A stretch of DNA of 41,192 bases, from IMG/VR virus record IMGVR_UViG_3300007542_000057, positions 1 to 41,192 of that record; one strand, written 5' to 3'. This stretch comes from a virus. Both the position numbers and the translations under genes were made by a program. Positions within the stretch are counted from its first letter, which is position 1. Each line of letters begins with the position of its first letter. Below are positions 8,159 to 17,808 of this stretch, piece by piece. The notes under the pieces were generated by a model, which was not told the DNA's origin, made no database searches, and saw only the letters and a list, made by a program, of their open reading frames with translations.

Positions 8159-9619
8159 ATGGCAGGTTCATTAAATACACCGGGTTTTAACTTACAGCCA
8201 AGTGCTGAGCAAGTAGCCCTTTCAACAAATTATATTACCAATTTCAATTTCTTAGATCAGTATCTTCCTGATACTTACGAAAAAGAATTTGAGCGTTATG
8301 GTAATCGAACAGTAGCTTCATTCCTTCGAATGGTAGGTGCTGAGATGCCTTCTAACTCTGACCTTATCAAATGGGCTGAGCAAGGAAGACTTCACACTAA
8401 ATATGTAAACTGTACTTCAGCAGCTACTTATACGCCACCAGCGGCAGTAGCTTATGTAAATACAGCTACATTTACTATCAATGATACATTGATCCCCGGA
8501 TCAGGTTCAATTGCAGTTAGGGCAGGTCAAACTATTATGATTAGCTCTAAAACAATTGTAGCTGGTGTAGCTACTACTAATAAAGCTATTGTAACAGCAG
8601 TAAACACCTCATCAGGTACTATTGATGTTGCTTTTTACGATGCACAAGGTTTTGCTAATGGTGATGCAACTAACGTTTTTGAAATGTTCATCTACGGTTC
8701 TGAGTTCAAAAAAGGAACTGCCGGAATGCAAGGTTCTTTAGAAGCTGATGATAGCATTTTTGAAAACAAACCAATCATCCTTAAAGACAAATATGAAGTA
8801 TCAGGTTCTGATATGGCTCAAATCGGATGGGTAGAAGTTACTACTGAGAATGGTGCTACAGGTTACTTATGGTATATGAAATCAGAGCACGAAACTCGTT
8901 TGCGTTTTGATGATTACTTAGAGACTGCAATGATTGAAGCAGTTCCTGCTGCTCAAGGTTCAGGTGCTGATGCCGTATTAGGTAATGGTGCTGCAACAGG
9001 TGCAACAGGTGCAGGTTCTGAAGGTATTTTCTACGCTGTAGAAGATAGAGGTAACGTATGGTCAGGTGGATACCCAACTGCATTAACTGAGTGGGATTCA
9101 ATTATCACTAGATTAGATAAGCAAGGTTCTATTGAAGAGAATGTTATTTTCTTAAATAGAGATTTTGGATTTGCTGTTGACGATATGTTAGCTGCTCAAT
9201 CTAGTAACGCAGCAGGTGGTGTTTCTTACGGTTTGTTTGATAATGAGAGAGATATGGCTCTTAACTTAGGTTTCACAGGTTTCCGTAGAGGATATGATTT
9301 CTACAAAACTGATTGGAAATATCTAAACGATCCTACTATGCGAGGTGGTCTTACAGGTACTAATAAAGTAAACGGATTATTAGTTCCTGCTGGATCTACT
9401 ACTGTTTACGATCAAGTTCTTGGAAAGAATGCTAAGCGACCTTTCTTGCACGTTAGATACCGTGCTTCAGAAACTGAAGATAGACGTTACAAGACTTGGA
9501 TTACAGGTTCAGCAGGTGGAGCTATGACTAGCGATATTGATGCTATGCAAGTAAACTTCTTGTCTGAGAGAGCTGTATGTACTTTAGGTGCAAACAACTT
9601 TGTTATCTTTAAAGGATAG
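8159..9619 (+). CDS. Major capsid protein
   Basis: A 486-aa protein after the scaffold. The start follows a 25-base A/T-only leader typical of strong Bacteroidota genes. The N-terminal arm LDQYLPDTYEKEFERYGNRT and AEMPSNSDLIKWAEQGRLH match capsid proteins of marine Bacteroidota phages as I remember them. Residues ~95-185 form a beta-rich insertion (FTINDTLIPGSG, VRAGQTIMISS, NKAIVTAVN) that resembles a barrel and probably protrudes. Residues 240-285 include a glycine-rich loop GNGAATGATGAGSEG. The C-terminal part, TSDIDAMQVNFLSERAVCTLGANNFVIFKG, ends a likely HK97-type core. A strong terminator follows at once, as expected for the most expressed gene. Confidence 0.9.
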   Translation: MAGSLNTPGFNLQPSAEQVALSTNYITNFNFLDQYLPDTYEKEFERYGNRTVASFLRMVGAEMPSNSDLIKWAEQGRLHTKYVNCTSAATYTPPAAVAYVNTATFTINDTLIPGSGSIAVRAGQTIMISSKTIVAGVATTNKAIVTAVNTSSGTIDVAFYDAQGFANGDATNVFEMFIYGSEFKKGTAGMQGSLEADDSIFENKPIILKDKYEVSGSDMAQIGWVEVTTENGATGYLWYMKSEHETRLRFDDYLETAMIEAVPAAQGSGADAVLGNGAATGATGAGSEGIFYAVEDRGNVWSGGYPTALTEWDSIITRLDKQGSIEENVIFLNRDFGFAVDDMLAAQSSNAAGGVSYGLFDNERDMALNLGFTGFRRGYDFYKTDWKYLNDPTMRGGLTGTNKVNGLLVPAGSTTVYDQVLGKNAKRPFLHVRYRASETEDRRYKTWITGSAGGAMTSDIDAMQVNFLSERAVCTLGANNFVIFKG

Positions 9620-9632
9620 TAATTAATATTAT

Positions 9633-9661
9633 AAGGGGGTTTTAAAAAGCCCCCTTTTTTT
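9633..9661 (+). terminator. Rho-independent terminator after the capsid gene
   Basis: A GGGGG run (9635-9639) pairs with CCCCC (9650-9654), extended by outer A-T pairs and inner T-A pairs, and is followed by seven T. It lies 13 bases after the capsid stop. It should stop or reduce read-through from the capsid transcript. Confidence 0.9.
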
Positions 9662-9668
9662 AAAATTG
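9661..9668 (+). promoter_or_regulatory. Possible weak -7 box (TAAAATTG)
   Basis: TAAAATTG has one mismatch to TAnnTTTG and starts at the end of the terminator T-tract. Its leader ends in AAATCAAATG, like the leaders before 417 and 7030. The match is weak; the main support is that the downstream gene otherwise depends on read-through. Confidence 0.3.
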
Positions 9669-9681
9669 TAAATTAAATCAA

Positions 9682-10425
9682 ATGAAAAATAAACAAATAC
9701 CTGTAGATAAGACCTACAGATTAACATCAAAAAAAGCACCGTTGGCATTCTTCTTGCCGACAAAAAATTCAACAAGTTTCAATCTTCTTTATTTCGATGA
9801 AGAAAAAAATGAAAACAGAGCATTAAGATATGCAAGAAATCAAAAATCACCTTTCGAAGATGAGCAAGATGGAAATTCTATATTAGAACCAATTGTTTTT
9901 GAAGATGGATTTCTTTTTGTTCCTAAAAACAATCCTGTTTTACAGAAGTTTTTACATTTACATCCTATGAATGGGACTGATTTCGTAGAAGTTGATGACG
10001 AGAAAGATGCATTGAAAGATGTTGAAAGATTAAATACAGAGGTTGATGCTTTAATTGAAGCCAAAAACCTTTCTATAGAGCAAATGGAAAACATTTCAAG
10101 AGTTGCTTTTGGAATTGATCCTAGCAAATTATCTAGTTCTGAAATAAAAAGAGATATTCTTTTGTTTGCTAAAAACAATCCATCTGAGTTCTTGGATGTA
10201 GTAAATGATCCTTCATTAAAATTGCAAGCTGAAGTTCAAAACTTTTTTGACAAAGGGCTTTTATCATTTAGAAAAAATAAAAAAGAAGTGTGGTATAACA
10301 CATCATCTAATAAAACAAGAATGTTAGTTGTACCTTATGAGGAAGATCCAATGTATGTTGTCTCGTCTTACTTGAGAAGCGACGAAGGTATTGAATCTCT
10401 AAAAATGCTTGAAAGTTTACTATAA
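9682..10425 (+). CDS. Conserved head-associated protein, unknown function
   Basis: A 247-aa protein following the capsid gene and bounded by terminators on both sides. Recognisable stretches are LPTKNSTSFNLLYFDEEK (26-43), RNQKSPFEDEQDGN (52-65), VFEDGFLFVPKNNPVLQKFL (72-91) and HPMNGTDF. The second half is helical with SEIKRDILLFAKNNP and PSLKLQAEVQNFFDKGLL, then TRMLVVPYEEDPMYVVSSYL. I recall this family at the same place in many Bacteroidota and uncultured marine phages. No function has been shown to my knowledge; a role in the head, such as a decoration or completion protein, is inferred from synteny. Confidence 0.75.
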   Translation: MKNKQIPVDKTYRLTSKKAPLAFFLPTKNSTSFNLLYFDEEKNENRALRYARNQKSPFEDEQDGNSILEPIVFEDGFLFVPKNNPVLQKFLHLHPMNGTDFVEVDDEKDALKDVERLNTEVDALIEAKNLSIEQMENISRVAFGIDPSKLSSSEIKRDILLFAKNNPSEFLDVVNDPSLKLQAEVQNFFDKGLLSFRKNKKEVWYNTSSNKTRMLVVPYEEDPMYVVSSYLRSDEGIESLKMLESLL

Positions 10426-10452
10426 ACTATTAGGCATAACAGTATATACAAT

Positions 10453-10485
10453 AAGAGTTCGATTTTCATCGGACTCTTTTTTTTT
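10453..10485 (+). terminator. Rho-independent terminator
   Basis: An 11-bp stem (10453-10463 with 10468-10478, one G-T pair) with a four-base loop TTTC and a T-tract running to 10485. It closes the unit of the 247-aa gene. The next promoter box begins three bases later, giving a compact terminator-promoter joint. Confidence 0.9.
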
Positions 10486-10487
10486 GT

Positions 10488-10495
10488 TATCTTTG
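10488..10495 (+). promoter_or_regulatory. Bacteroidota -7 box (TATCTTTG)
   Basis: TATCTTTG is a full match to TAnnTTTG, 14 bases before the ATG at 10510, so the transcript would have a leader of only about 5-10 bases. It immediately follows the terminator T-tract. No clear TTTG -33 element exists because the terminator stem fills that place. Confidence 0.65.
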
Positions 10496-10509
10496 TATAA
10501 AAGTTTACA

Positions 10510-11442
10510 ATGATAAACTCAGTAAGAAATACAGTATTTTCGGTTCTTAACAAGAATAACTATGGATACATATCTCCACAGGATTTTAATTTGTTTGCTA
10601 AGCAAGCACAGCTAGAAATCTTTGAAAGTTATTTTACGGATTACAATACATCAATAAACAAAGAGAACGCTAGAGTGTCAGGTACAGAGTACGCTGATAT
10701 GACTAAAGGTATAGAAGAATCTATAGATACATTTTCAACAATAAGAAACTTCGACCAAAAAGCATACAATAGATATTTCACACCATCTCAAACAACAACA
10801 GGAGATGATTACTATTTACTCAATAAAGTAATGGCATATACCACATTTAGGGTTAGTGGTGAGAGTGACGCATCAGGTAATAATCAATTAATTGATTCTA
10901 CTGCAAGCTTTACAACGACAGTTAACGTTGGAGATATAGTAGTAAATATAGCGACACTTAATAAGGCAGAGATATTAGCAATAGTTAGTGACACTGAGCT
11001 TACTTTAGATGAGAATATATTTACGCCTTCAGGTGATGATTATTCTATATTTAAAGATGAGAGCTATGAAGCAGAAAAGGTAACTAACAGTAAGATTAGT
11101 ATGCTAGCTAATTCACTGCTTACAGCACCTACTAAAACGTTTCCAGCATATTCTTTAAATAGTGATTCAATAACAGTATTGCCGAAAACAATAAATAATC
11201 CGGGTCAAATATATAGTCAGTATATTAGATACCCTAAAGATCCTAAATGGACATACAGTACATTAGCAAGTGGTCAGCCTATATTTGATCAATCTCAGCC
11301 TGATTATCAGGATTTTGAATTGCCTATTGACGATGAGATTAGGTTAGTTACTAAGATACTTCAGTACTCGGGTATGCAGATAAGAGAAACAGAGGTAGTT
11401 CAGTTTGCTAATTTAGAAGAACAAAAAGATAATCAACAATAA
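10510..11442 (+). CDS. Conserved virion protein, probable head-tail connector/ring component
   Basis: A 310-aa protein starting a new transcription unit. The helical N-terminus (SVRNTVFSVLNKNNYGYISPQDFNLFAKQAQLEIFESYF) is a signature I recall in structural proteins of Bacteroidota podoviruses and crAss-like phages. Residues ~115-184 form a beta insertion with DSTASFTTTVNVGDIVVN and SDTELTLDENIF, like small barrel insertions in other phage structural genes and in the capsid protein here. The C-terminal part has QYIRYPKDPKWTY and ends in helices. Its position before the adaptor and tail-tube genes suggests a ring between portal and tail. The exact role is not shown. Its last base is the first base of the next ATG. 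Confidence 0.7.
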   Translation: MINSVRNTVFSVLNKNNYGYISPQDFNLFAKQAQLEIFESYFTDYNTSINKENARVSGTEYADMTKGIEESIDTFSTIRNFDQKAYNRYFTPSQTTTGDDYYLLNKVMAYTTFRVSGESDASGNNQLIDSTASFTTTVNVGDIVVNIATLNKAEILAIVSDTELTLDENIFTPSGDDYSIFKDESYEAEKVTNSKISMLANSLLTAPTKTFPAYSLNSDSITVLPKTINNPGQIYSQYIRYPKDPKWTYSTLASGQPIFDQSQPDYQDFELPIDDEIRLVTKILQYSGMQIRETEVVQFANLEEQKDNQQ

Positions 11443-12365
11443 TGGCATATATATCAGAATATCAATATTACGAAAATGGAGGAGTAGATCCTAAAGACAG
11501 TAATTGGGGATCATATCAATATGTCAGCTTGTACGATATAGTCAACAATTTTATGTTGATGTATAATGGAAACCACTCTTTAGTAAATAACGAAGAAAGG
11601 TTTAAGATATTATTTCACGCAAAGCGAGCAATACAGGAACTTAATTATGATGCATTTAAGGAAGTTAAAATATTAGAGCTTTCTGTAACCGACAACTTAA
11701 GATTTGTTTTGCCTTCGGACTATGTCAATTGGATTAGAGTAAATATATATAAAAATGGTTTATTGAGACCATTAACTGAAAATATTCAGACTAATTATTC
11801 AAATGCATATCTTCAAGATAATGATGGTAATATTTTATTTGATATAGATGGGAATATACTTAGACCTCAGTTTTCAACTATAGACTTTGATAGAATTAAA
11901 AAGAAAAAGAAAAGCATATACCTTAATCAGGGAAGTCAATTTAATGGAATGGAAGGATATCTTTACGAAGGGAATTGGTATTTTGATTATGGCATTGGGG
12001 CTAGATATGGTTTAAATACAGAAACAGCAAACGCAAATCCTACATTTAAGATAGACAAGGCTTCAGGTGTTATAAACTTTAGCTCAGGTATGAGTGGCGA
12101 GCTTTGTATACTTGAGTATGTATCTGATGGTATGGAAAGTGGAGATGATTCTAAGATTAGTGTAAATAAATTATTTGAGGATTATGTATATGCATATATC
12201 GAGTATGCCATACTAAATAGTAAACTCAATGTGCAGGAGTACGTTGTACGAAGAGCACAGAAGAGAAAAACTGCTTTATTGAGAAACGCTAAGATAAGAA
12301 TAAGTAACATCCATCCGGGTAGATTATTAATGAATCTAAGAGGTCAAGATAAGTGGTTAAAATAA
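11442..12365 (+). CDS. Head-tail connector, tail tubular protein A / gp4-like
   Basis: A 307-aa protein. The N-terminal region VSLYDIVNNFMLMYNGNHSL plus ILFHAKRAIQELNYDAFK is the helical bundle typical of adaptor proteins in short-tailed phages of the T7 gp11 / P22 gp4 type as found in marine phages. It is followed by LRFVLPSDYVNWIRVNIY, then repeated DGNILFDIDGNIL beta turns, and a C-terminal helical part (LFEDYVYAYIEYAILNSK, then RRAQKRKTALLRNAKIR). These adaptors dock under the portal and start the tail tube. It precedes the tail-tube-B-like gene, as in T7. The family call is from motif order and context. Confidence 0.75.
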   Translation: MAYISEYQYYENGGVDPKDSNWGSYQYVSLYDIVNNFMLMYNGNHSLVNNEERFKILFHAKRAIQELNYDAFKEVKILELSVTDNLRFVLPSDYVNWIRVNIYKNGLLRPLTENIQTNYSNAYLQDNDGNILFDIDGNILRPQFSTIDFDRIKKKKKSIYLNQGSQFNGMEGYLYEGNWYFDYGIGARYGLNTETANANPTFKIDKASGVINFSSGMSGELCILEYVSDGMESGDDSKISVNKLFEDYVYAYIEYAILNSKLNVQEYVVRRAQKRKTALLRNAKIRISNIHPGRLLMNLRGQDKWLK

Positions 12366-12366
12366 T

Positions 12367-15300
12367 ATGGCGAACATTACAAGAAACTTTATAAAAGGCA
12401 AAATGAATAAGTCGGTTGATGAACGACTTATACCTGACGGCGAATATATAGATGCAATCAATGTTCGTATGGGGTCTACTGAAAACTCTGAGATTGGTGT
12501 AATAGAAAACACTAAGGGTAATACAGCATTGACTACATTACAATATAATAATGTCCCGTTAAGCACTTCTGCTAAATGTATTGGTGCGTATGAAGATGGA
12601 GCTAATGAAACTATATATTGGTTTGTTCACGATAGTAATTTTCCTGTATCAACGGAAGCACCACTTGGCAAGATTGATATGATAGTATCATATGATGTTC
12701 AAGATGGTATAATTCGCTATCACGTTATTAGTGTTAACGATGGAGGTGGAGTAAACACAACACTAAACTTTGATCCTAAGTACCTTATAACAGGCGTTGA
12801 TTTGGTAGAAGATTTATTGTTTTTTACGGACAACATTAATCCACCTAGATTTATAAACAGAAAAAGTGGATACCCTGATCCAAACACATTAGGTGTTGAT
12901 TACGATGGTAATGGTGCTTTATTGTCTGAAAGATTATTAGTTATAAAAAAACCACCATTATACGCACCTACTGTAAAATTATTAAATACTCCACAAGCTG
13001 AAGAAAATTACTTAGAAGATAGGTTTATTTGCTTTGCGTATAGATACAGGTATGCTGATGGGGAGTATTCTGCAACATCTCCATTTTCTAATCCTGCATT
13101 TATTCCTAAAGTTTTTGATTTTAGTGTAAGCAGCAACTTAAATGAAGGTATGGTCAATAAGTTTAATTCAGCAAATGTATCTTATAATACGGGAGGACCT
13201 TTAGTGGAGAGTATTGAATTATTGTTTAAAGAAGCTCAAAATAGTACAATAAAGGTTATTGATAAGTTCAACAAGAACGATAGAGGATTTTCAGATAATT
13301 CAATAGAAATATATACATTTACAAACAGTAATATATTTACTATACTTCCTGATTCTGAAATACTAAGACTATATGATAATGTGCCTCGATTTGCTTTAGG
13401 GCAAACAATAATGGGTAATAGGCTTATATATGGTAACTATATAGATGGGTATAATCTTCAAAGAAATGGAGTAGATACTCAAATAGAATATTCTGTTGAT
13501 TTGATTAGTGAAGATTTATCAATTAATGAGATAGAAGGAACTGAGAGCCAAATCTTATATAGTATACCTACAAGAAGTATTACACCTTCACCTACTCCAA
13601 ATAGTTTAGCATCAGTAAATTTATCTAGTATTAAAGATAAATTAAAAAAGGGTTCTGTATTGAATTTTGAAATTGGGTTTAATTTAAGTAGCTTTGAAGG
13701 TCCAATAACCCCTACAAGTCCTGTACCTAATCTTAATATTTCGTTTTCATTTACATTAACTAGAGATTATACAAGTGTATATGATTTAGCGACAAGTGAT
13801 GAGTTTGTAAATACGGTAGGTAGCAATAGTCCTAAAAACATAAAACCCGTTTACGACCCAAGTGGAGACGATGCTTGCCAAGGCGTAACTTTTACGGACA
13901 TATTTAACTGTGCTATTTCAAGCCCACTACAAGCACCGACATCATCAGGATTTGTGTATAAGTTTGCTAGTGGAACAAGTGGATCTTCTTTTGTAGGAAA
14001 CACGGCATATAATAATAACGAGCCAATTAGCATCGTAGCTTTACCATCAGGACCTTTTGAAGATGTAATAGGTTTTGGGTTGCCTTATGTTAGGTTTGTA
14101 AATGACCTAACTAATGGAGTAGATCAGACTGAAGATGTTTATGCGTTCTATGATGTGAACTCTGTATTATTAACTTTGCAATCTACAGACGCTTTAGGAA
14201 GCCTACATAGTAATAGAGGTTACGAAATAGGTATGGTATATATGGATGATTTTGGTCGTTCAAGTACAGCACTTGTTAGTAATAACAATTCACTACACAT
14301 TCCTTGCGGTTTTTCTGAAAATAAAAACAATATACAGGTAAATATACCAACTAGGCAAATAGCACCTGAATGGGGTACACATTATAAGTTTGTTATAAAG
14401 CCCGATGAAGAAAATTACGATGTAATATATAGTAATATATATTATCAAGGCGTTTCTGATGGACTTGCTTATTTCTTATTAGAGGGGGAAAACGCAAGGA
14501 AAGTAGAGGAAGGCGATAGATTGATTGTTAAAAAAGATTCATTAGGACCTTCTAGTAGTTGTGTGTATACTACTGTTCTTGAAAAATTAACTTTAGCTAC
14601 AGACGATATAATTACAGGAAGCCTTGCAGGTACTTATATTAAGGTAAATCCTAATAATATAAGCCTTGATCAAGATCCCGATACATATAGACCATCTTCA
14701 AATAAAAGACAAAGTAAACTTTCGGGAACGTGTCCTCCTAGAATAAGTATTTCTTTTGGCACTACAGACGATCCATATATAGATTTAGACATACCTGCTG
14801 GAACTATTGTAGACATTAATTTACAAATATCTAGAGGTGGTGCTCTTGTATCTTGTCCTGAACGTAGTTATAGCTTAATAACGAAACTTACAGCAACTAG
14901 AGATTTTGACAATATGGAAGATTTTTTGATAGCAGAAAATTTTCAAGCAGTTTTAAACACGGGTGTAGGTAATGTTAAATATGAATTTACGCCAAATCAA
15001 AATCCTCCTTGTTCTGACAATACGGCTTATGTTTGGTGGCAACAGGGAAATGGATCTACAACTATAAGTAGTTTGAATTTTCAAGGTATTCAAGCGTGTG
15101 GAGCTTTCCCCGATGGAAGAATTTCTAAAATTCAAGTAGATTTTAATACAACAAGAAAAGATGCAGTTGTAATTTTTGAGTCACAACCACAAGATTCCTT
15201 GCCTGATGTATGGTTTGAATCTGCCGATACATATGAGATATATACCTATATAGACCCTATAACTTTAGATGAATATCCGGGAAGTCATAAGGGAAATGTT

Positions 15301-16878
15301 CAAGACCAAACAAACATTGATTCTGCAATAGTTAATACAGATTTCTATAATTGTTTTTCATTTGGAAATGGAGCAGAAAGTTATAAGATAAGAGATTCAA
15401 TCGTAGGTAAGACATTTAACTTAGGAAATAGAGTTTACACAACAAGCGAAAAAGAATATAGAGAAGCACATCGTTTTGCTGACTTAACGTATAGTGGCGT
15501 TTATAATGAAGAGAATAACATAAACAAACTTAACGAGTTTAATTTAGGGTTACTAAACTTTAAGCCACTTGAACGCACATTTGGACCTATTCAAAAGTTA
15601 TTTGGCAGAGAGACTGACATACTTGTATTGCAAGAAGATAGAATATCATATGTTCTGCAAGGAAAAAACTTATTGTCAGATGCAGGAGCAGGGAGTGCAT
15701 TAACTTCAGTACCTGAAGTATTAGGAACTCAGATTGCTCGTATAGAGGAGTATGGTATATCTAACAACCCGGAAAGTTTCGTACAATGGGGTGCAGATAA
15801 ATACTTTACGGATGCTAAGCGAGGTGCTGTTATACAATTAAAAGGTAGCTCTGCTCAGAATGAACAACTTAACGTAATATCTGAGCAAGGTATGCGTAGT
15901 TGGTTTAGAAATTTATTTATAGATTCATTCAATACTCAAAAGCTAGGTGGTTTTGATCCGTATATGGATGAATATGTATTAAGCTCTAACGACACATTAA
16001 AACCTTTTGTTGAAGACTGCATTGATTGTGGCGAGATAGTAGGAAGTATAGTTATAGACGAGTTAAATCCTTACGAGTTTTGCGTTGACGTTGGAGGCTT
16101 AGTAGGTAATTTAGCTATAGAAATAGATATAGATCCAAACCTTATTGTGGCTAATCAACCTTTTGATATAGAATATACATACGCAGGAGTTACAAATTTT
16201 TATAGTAGCTTAAACCCTCCTGTATCTGATGTAATAAATATTAATAAAAGCTCTGTTGCTGATCAGAAAGTAACATTAATAATAAAAAATTATAGTTTAG
16301 AAAAAAGTTATATAAGAGGAATTACAGTTGGATGTCCTGTAGCTGAGCAAATTACAATTATACCTGTATCTATAACAAGCGATGCAAATAATGGTGAATA
16401 CATACACAGCGAATACAGTTGGACTGATGGTACATTTGTATCGCCACTACATTTACGATTAGTTTCATTCGAGAATGACAATACAACTGAGTTTGTAATA
16501 TCTGATTATGCACAAATATCAGGACCTCAGGGAGCAGGAGTAATTCCTGCCGATGGAGCTACCGTTAGCATAATATGCAACAAGATAAACTATGATAATT
16601 TCGTGTTCAATAAAAACGTAAATAACTTTAGATACTTACGAAGCAGTACGCTTTATGCAAATAATATTGCAGACATAAAATCATTACTTGCAGCATCAAC
16701 TACAGCTACACCGATAGATGATATGGATGAGCCTGATAGATACTTTGCTACATTTACAATGCCATCTCCTGCACTACCTTTTGAAAATAACCTGTACTTG
16801 ATTTGGGATTATAGATTGTCAACTGAAGATGATTTATGTTTTGGAGCAACAATAGAAGACTCGTGTTGCAATTGTTAA
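12367..16878 (+). CDS. Large tail tube/nozzle protein, tail tubular protein B-like
   Basis: A 1503-aa protein, one base after the connector. The N-terminus NFIKGKMNKSVDERLIPDGEYIDAINVRMG is the hallmark of tail nozzle proteins (T7 gp12 / P22 gp10 type) in marine and Bacteroidota podoviruses as I recall them. Strand-rich segments continue (DGIIRYHVISV, EDLLFFTDNINPPRFINR, FICFAYRYRYADGEYSATSPFS), fitting a beta-propeller. The protein is about twice the length of T7 gp12, with large inserts at ~430-640 and ~760-1000. The region ~1100-1200 (FGPIQKLFGRETDILVLQEDRISYVLQG) looks like the rest of the propeller. The C-terminus is cysteine-rich (DSCCNC). Confidence 0.8.
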   Translation: MANITRNFIKGKMNKSVDERLIPDGEYIDAINVRMGSTENSEIGVIENTKGNTALTTLQYNNVPLSTSAKCIGAYEDGANETIYWFVHDSNFPVSTEAPLGKIDMIVSYDVQDGIIRYHVISVNDGGGVNTTLNFDPKYLITGVDLVEDLLFFTDNINPPRFINRKSGYPDPNTLGVDYDGNGALLSERLLVIKKPPLYAPTVKLLNTPQAEENYLEDRFICFAYRYRYADGEYSATSPFSNPAFIPKVFDFSVSSNLNEGMVNKFNSANVSYNTGGPLVESIELLFKEAQNSTIKVIDKFNKNDRGFSDNSIEIYTFTNSNIFTILPDSEILRLYDNVPRFALGQTIMGNRLIYGNYIDGYNLQRNGVDTQIEYSVDLISEDLSINEIEGTESQILYSIPTRSITPSPTPNSLASVNLSSIKDKLKKGSVLNFEIGFNLSSFEGPITPTSPVPNLNISFSFTLTRDYTSVYDLATSDEFVNTVGSNSPKNIKPVYDPSGDDACQGVTFTDIFNCAISSPLQAPTSSGFVYKFASGTSGSSFVGNTAYNNNEPISIVALPSGPFEDVIGFGLPYVRFVNDLTNGVDQTEDVYAFYDVNSVLLTLQSTDALGSLHSNRGYEIGMVYMDDFGRSSTALVSNNNSLHIPCGFSENKNNIQVNIPTRQIAPEWGTHYKFVIKPDEENYDVIYSNIYYQGVSDGLAYFLLEGENARKVEEGDRLIVKKDSLGPSSSCVYTTVLEKLTLATDDIITGSLAGTYIKVNPNNISLDQDPDTYRPSSNKRQSKLSGTCPPRISISFGTTDDPYIDLDIPAGTIVDINLQISRGGALVSCPERSYSLITKLTATRDFDNMEDFLIAENFQAVLNTGVGNVKYEFTPNQNPPCSDNTAYVWWQQGNGSTTISSLNFQGIQACGAFPDGRISKIQVDFNTTRKDAVVIFESQPQDSLPDVWFESADTYEIYTYIDPITLDEYPGSHKGNVQDQTNIDSAIVNTDFYNCFSFGNGAESYKIRDSIVGKTFNLGNRVYTTSEKEYREAHRFADLTYSGVYNEENNINKLNEFNLGLLNFKPLERTFGPIQKLFGRETDILVLQEDRISYVLQGKNLLSDAGAGSALTSVPEVLGTQIARIEEYGISNNPESFVQWGADKYFTDAKRGAVIQLKGSSAQNEQLNVISEQGMRSWFRNLFIDSFNTQKLGGFDPYMDEYVLSSNDTLKPFVEDCIDCGEIVGSIVIDELNPYEFCVDVGGLVGNLAIEIDIDPNLIVANQPFDIEYTYAGVTNFYSSLNPPVSDVININKSSVADQKVTLIIKNYSLEKSYIRGITVGCPVAEQITIIPVSITSDANNGEYIHSEYSWTDGTFVSPLHLRLVSFENDNTTEFVISDYAQISGPQGAGVIPADGATVSIICNKINYDNFVFNKNVNNFRYLRSSTLYANNIADIKSLLAASTTATPIDDMDEPDRYFATFTMPSPALPFENNLYLIWDYRLSTEDDLCFGATIEDSCCNC

Positions 16879-16890
16879 AAGAATTAAATT

Positions 16891-17805
16891 ATGGCGATAT
16901 ATTATATAAACGGAACGACACTATCTAACTCAACAACAGTGTTTAATGATGCTGCATTAACTACTGTTAGTGCAGATGGATTCTATGCTGATGGGAGTGG
17001 GATAAGTAGAGAGCAGGTTAGTGGCGTGTTAGGACCTATACAAAACTGTCCTGAATGCTTAACTCCTTGTGGTAGCCCTATAAATACAGGAACTACAAAT
17101 GAAGGAGTTTATATTTTAAATAGCGACTTAGGAGCATCTGTTGGTGCTGTTCTTGTTAAATTTACTCCTGCAAGTATACCTGATGGTATTAGAGCAAACT
17201 ATAATGGCGTAACTTACAATAAATTAAGTTCACCTGTAGATGGATACCACGGCAGTACAGTTTCAGGTGGATACACTTATGTTGGTAATGATTCAGCTAC
17301 TTGTGTTCCTGTAGCCGGAACTACATATAGTAATATAACGCAATACAAATACAAAAATGGGGTAGGATACCAAGATACAGGTTTGACTCAAACAATAACA
17401 CCACAAGCAGGAGAACTGAGTTTTACAACAGGTACTGTTCCGGGTGTATGTGTTATGGTTATTCCAAAAGTATCTGCATCTCCAAAAAACATAAATATTG
17501 AAATGGTTGGGTTGTGCTCTTTAACTGCGTTTACTGTAGAGGTTGAATGCCCTGTATTGCTGACATCATTTTTATCATCAGTTAGAGGTAATACTCAAAT
17601 ACAGGCTTGTGGTTTTAGCGTAATAAACACACCAATATATAACGCACCTGTATCAGGGACAGCAGGTAACCCTGCCGTAAATGATTGGGTGTTCTCAGAT
17701 GCATACGGAGAAAATGTATTAGCTCAAGGATTTTATAAAATAAATGCAACCGAGTATATAGAGGTTGATGCAAACGGAATAGTAATACAAAGAGCAAACT
17801 GTTAA
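16891..17805 (+). CDS. Putative tail protein with repeated end modules
   Basis: A 304-aa protein, beta-rich and low in charge, typical of exposed tail parts. The N-terminal module (TVFNDAALTTVSADGFYADG, then REQVSGVLGPIQNCPECLTPC) and the C-terminal module (WVFSDAYGENVLAQGFYKI, then EYIEVDANGIVIQRANC) share the order VFxDA, V-A-GFY, E-V, G, C and look like copies of one small domain. Between them is a beta-sandwich-like part. The cysteines recall the cysteine-rich end of the preceding protein. It may be a tail spike or collar component contacting the nozzle. No enzymatic motif is seen. The function is inferred. Confidence 0.6.
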   Translation: MAIYYINGTTLSNSTTVFNDAALTTVSADGFYADGSGISREQVSGVLGPIQNCPECLTPCGSPINTGTTNEGVYILNSDLGASVGAVLVKFTPASIPDGIRANYNGVTYNKLSSPVDGYHGSTVSGGYTYVGNDSATCVPVAGTTYSNITQYKYKNGVGYQDTGLTQTITPQAGELSFTTGTVPGVCVMVIPKVSASPKNINIEMVGLCSLTAFTVEVECPVLLTSFLSSVRGNTQIQACGFSVINTPIYNAPVSGTAGNPAVNDWVFSDAYGENVLAQGFYKINATEYIEVDANGIVIQRANC

Positions 17806-17808
17806 GAT

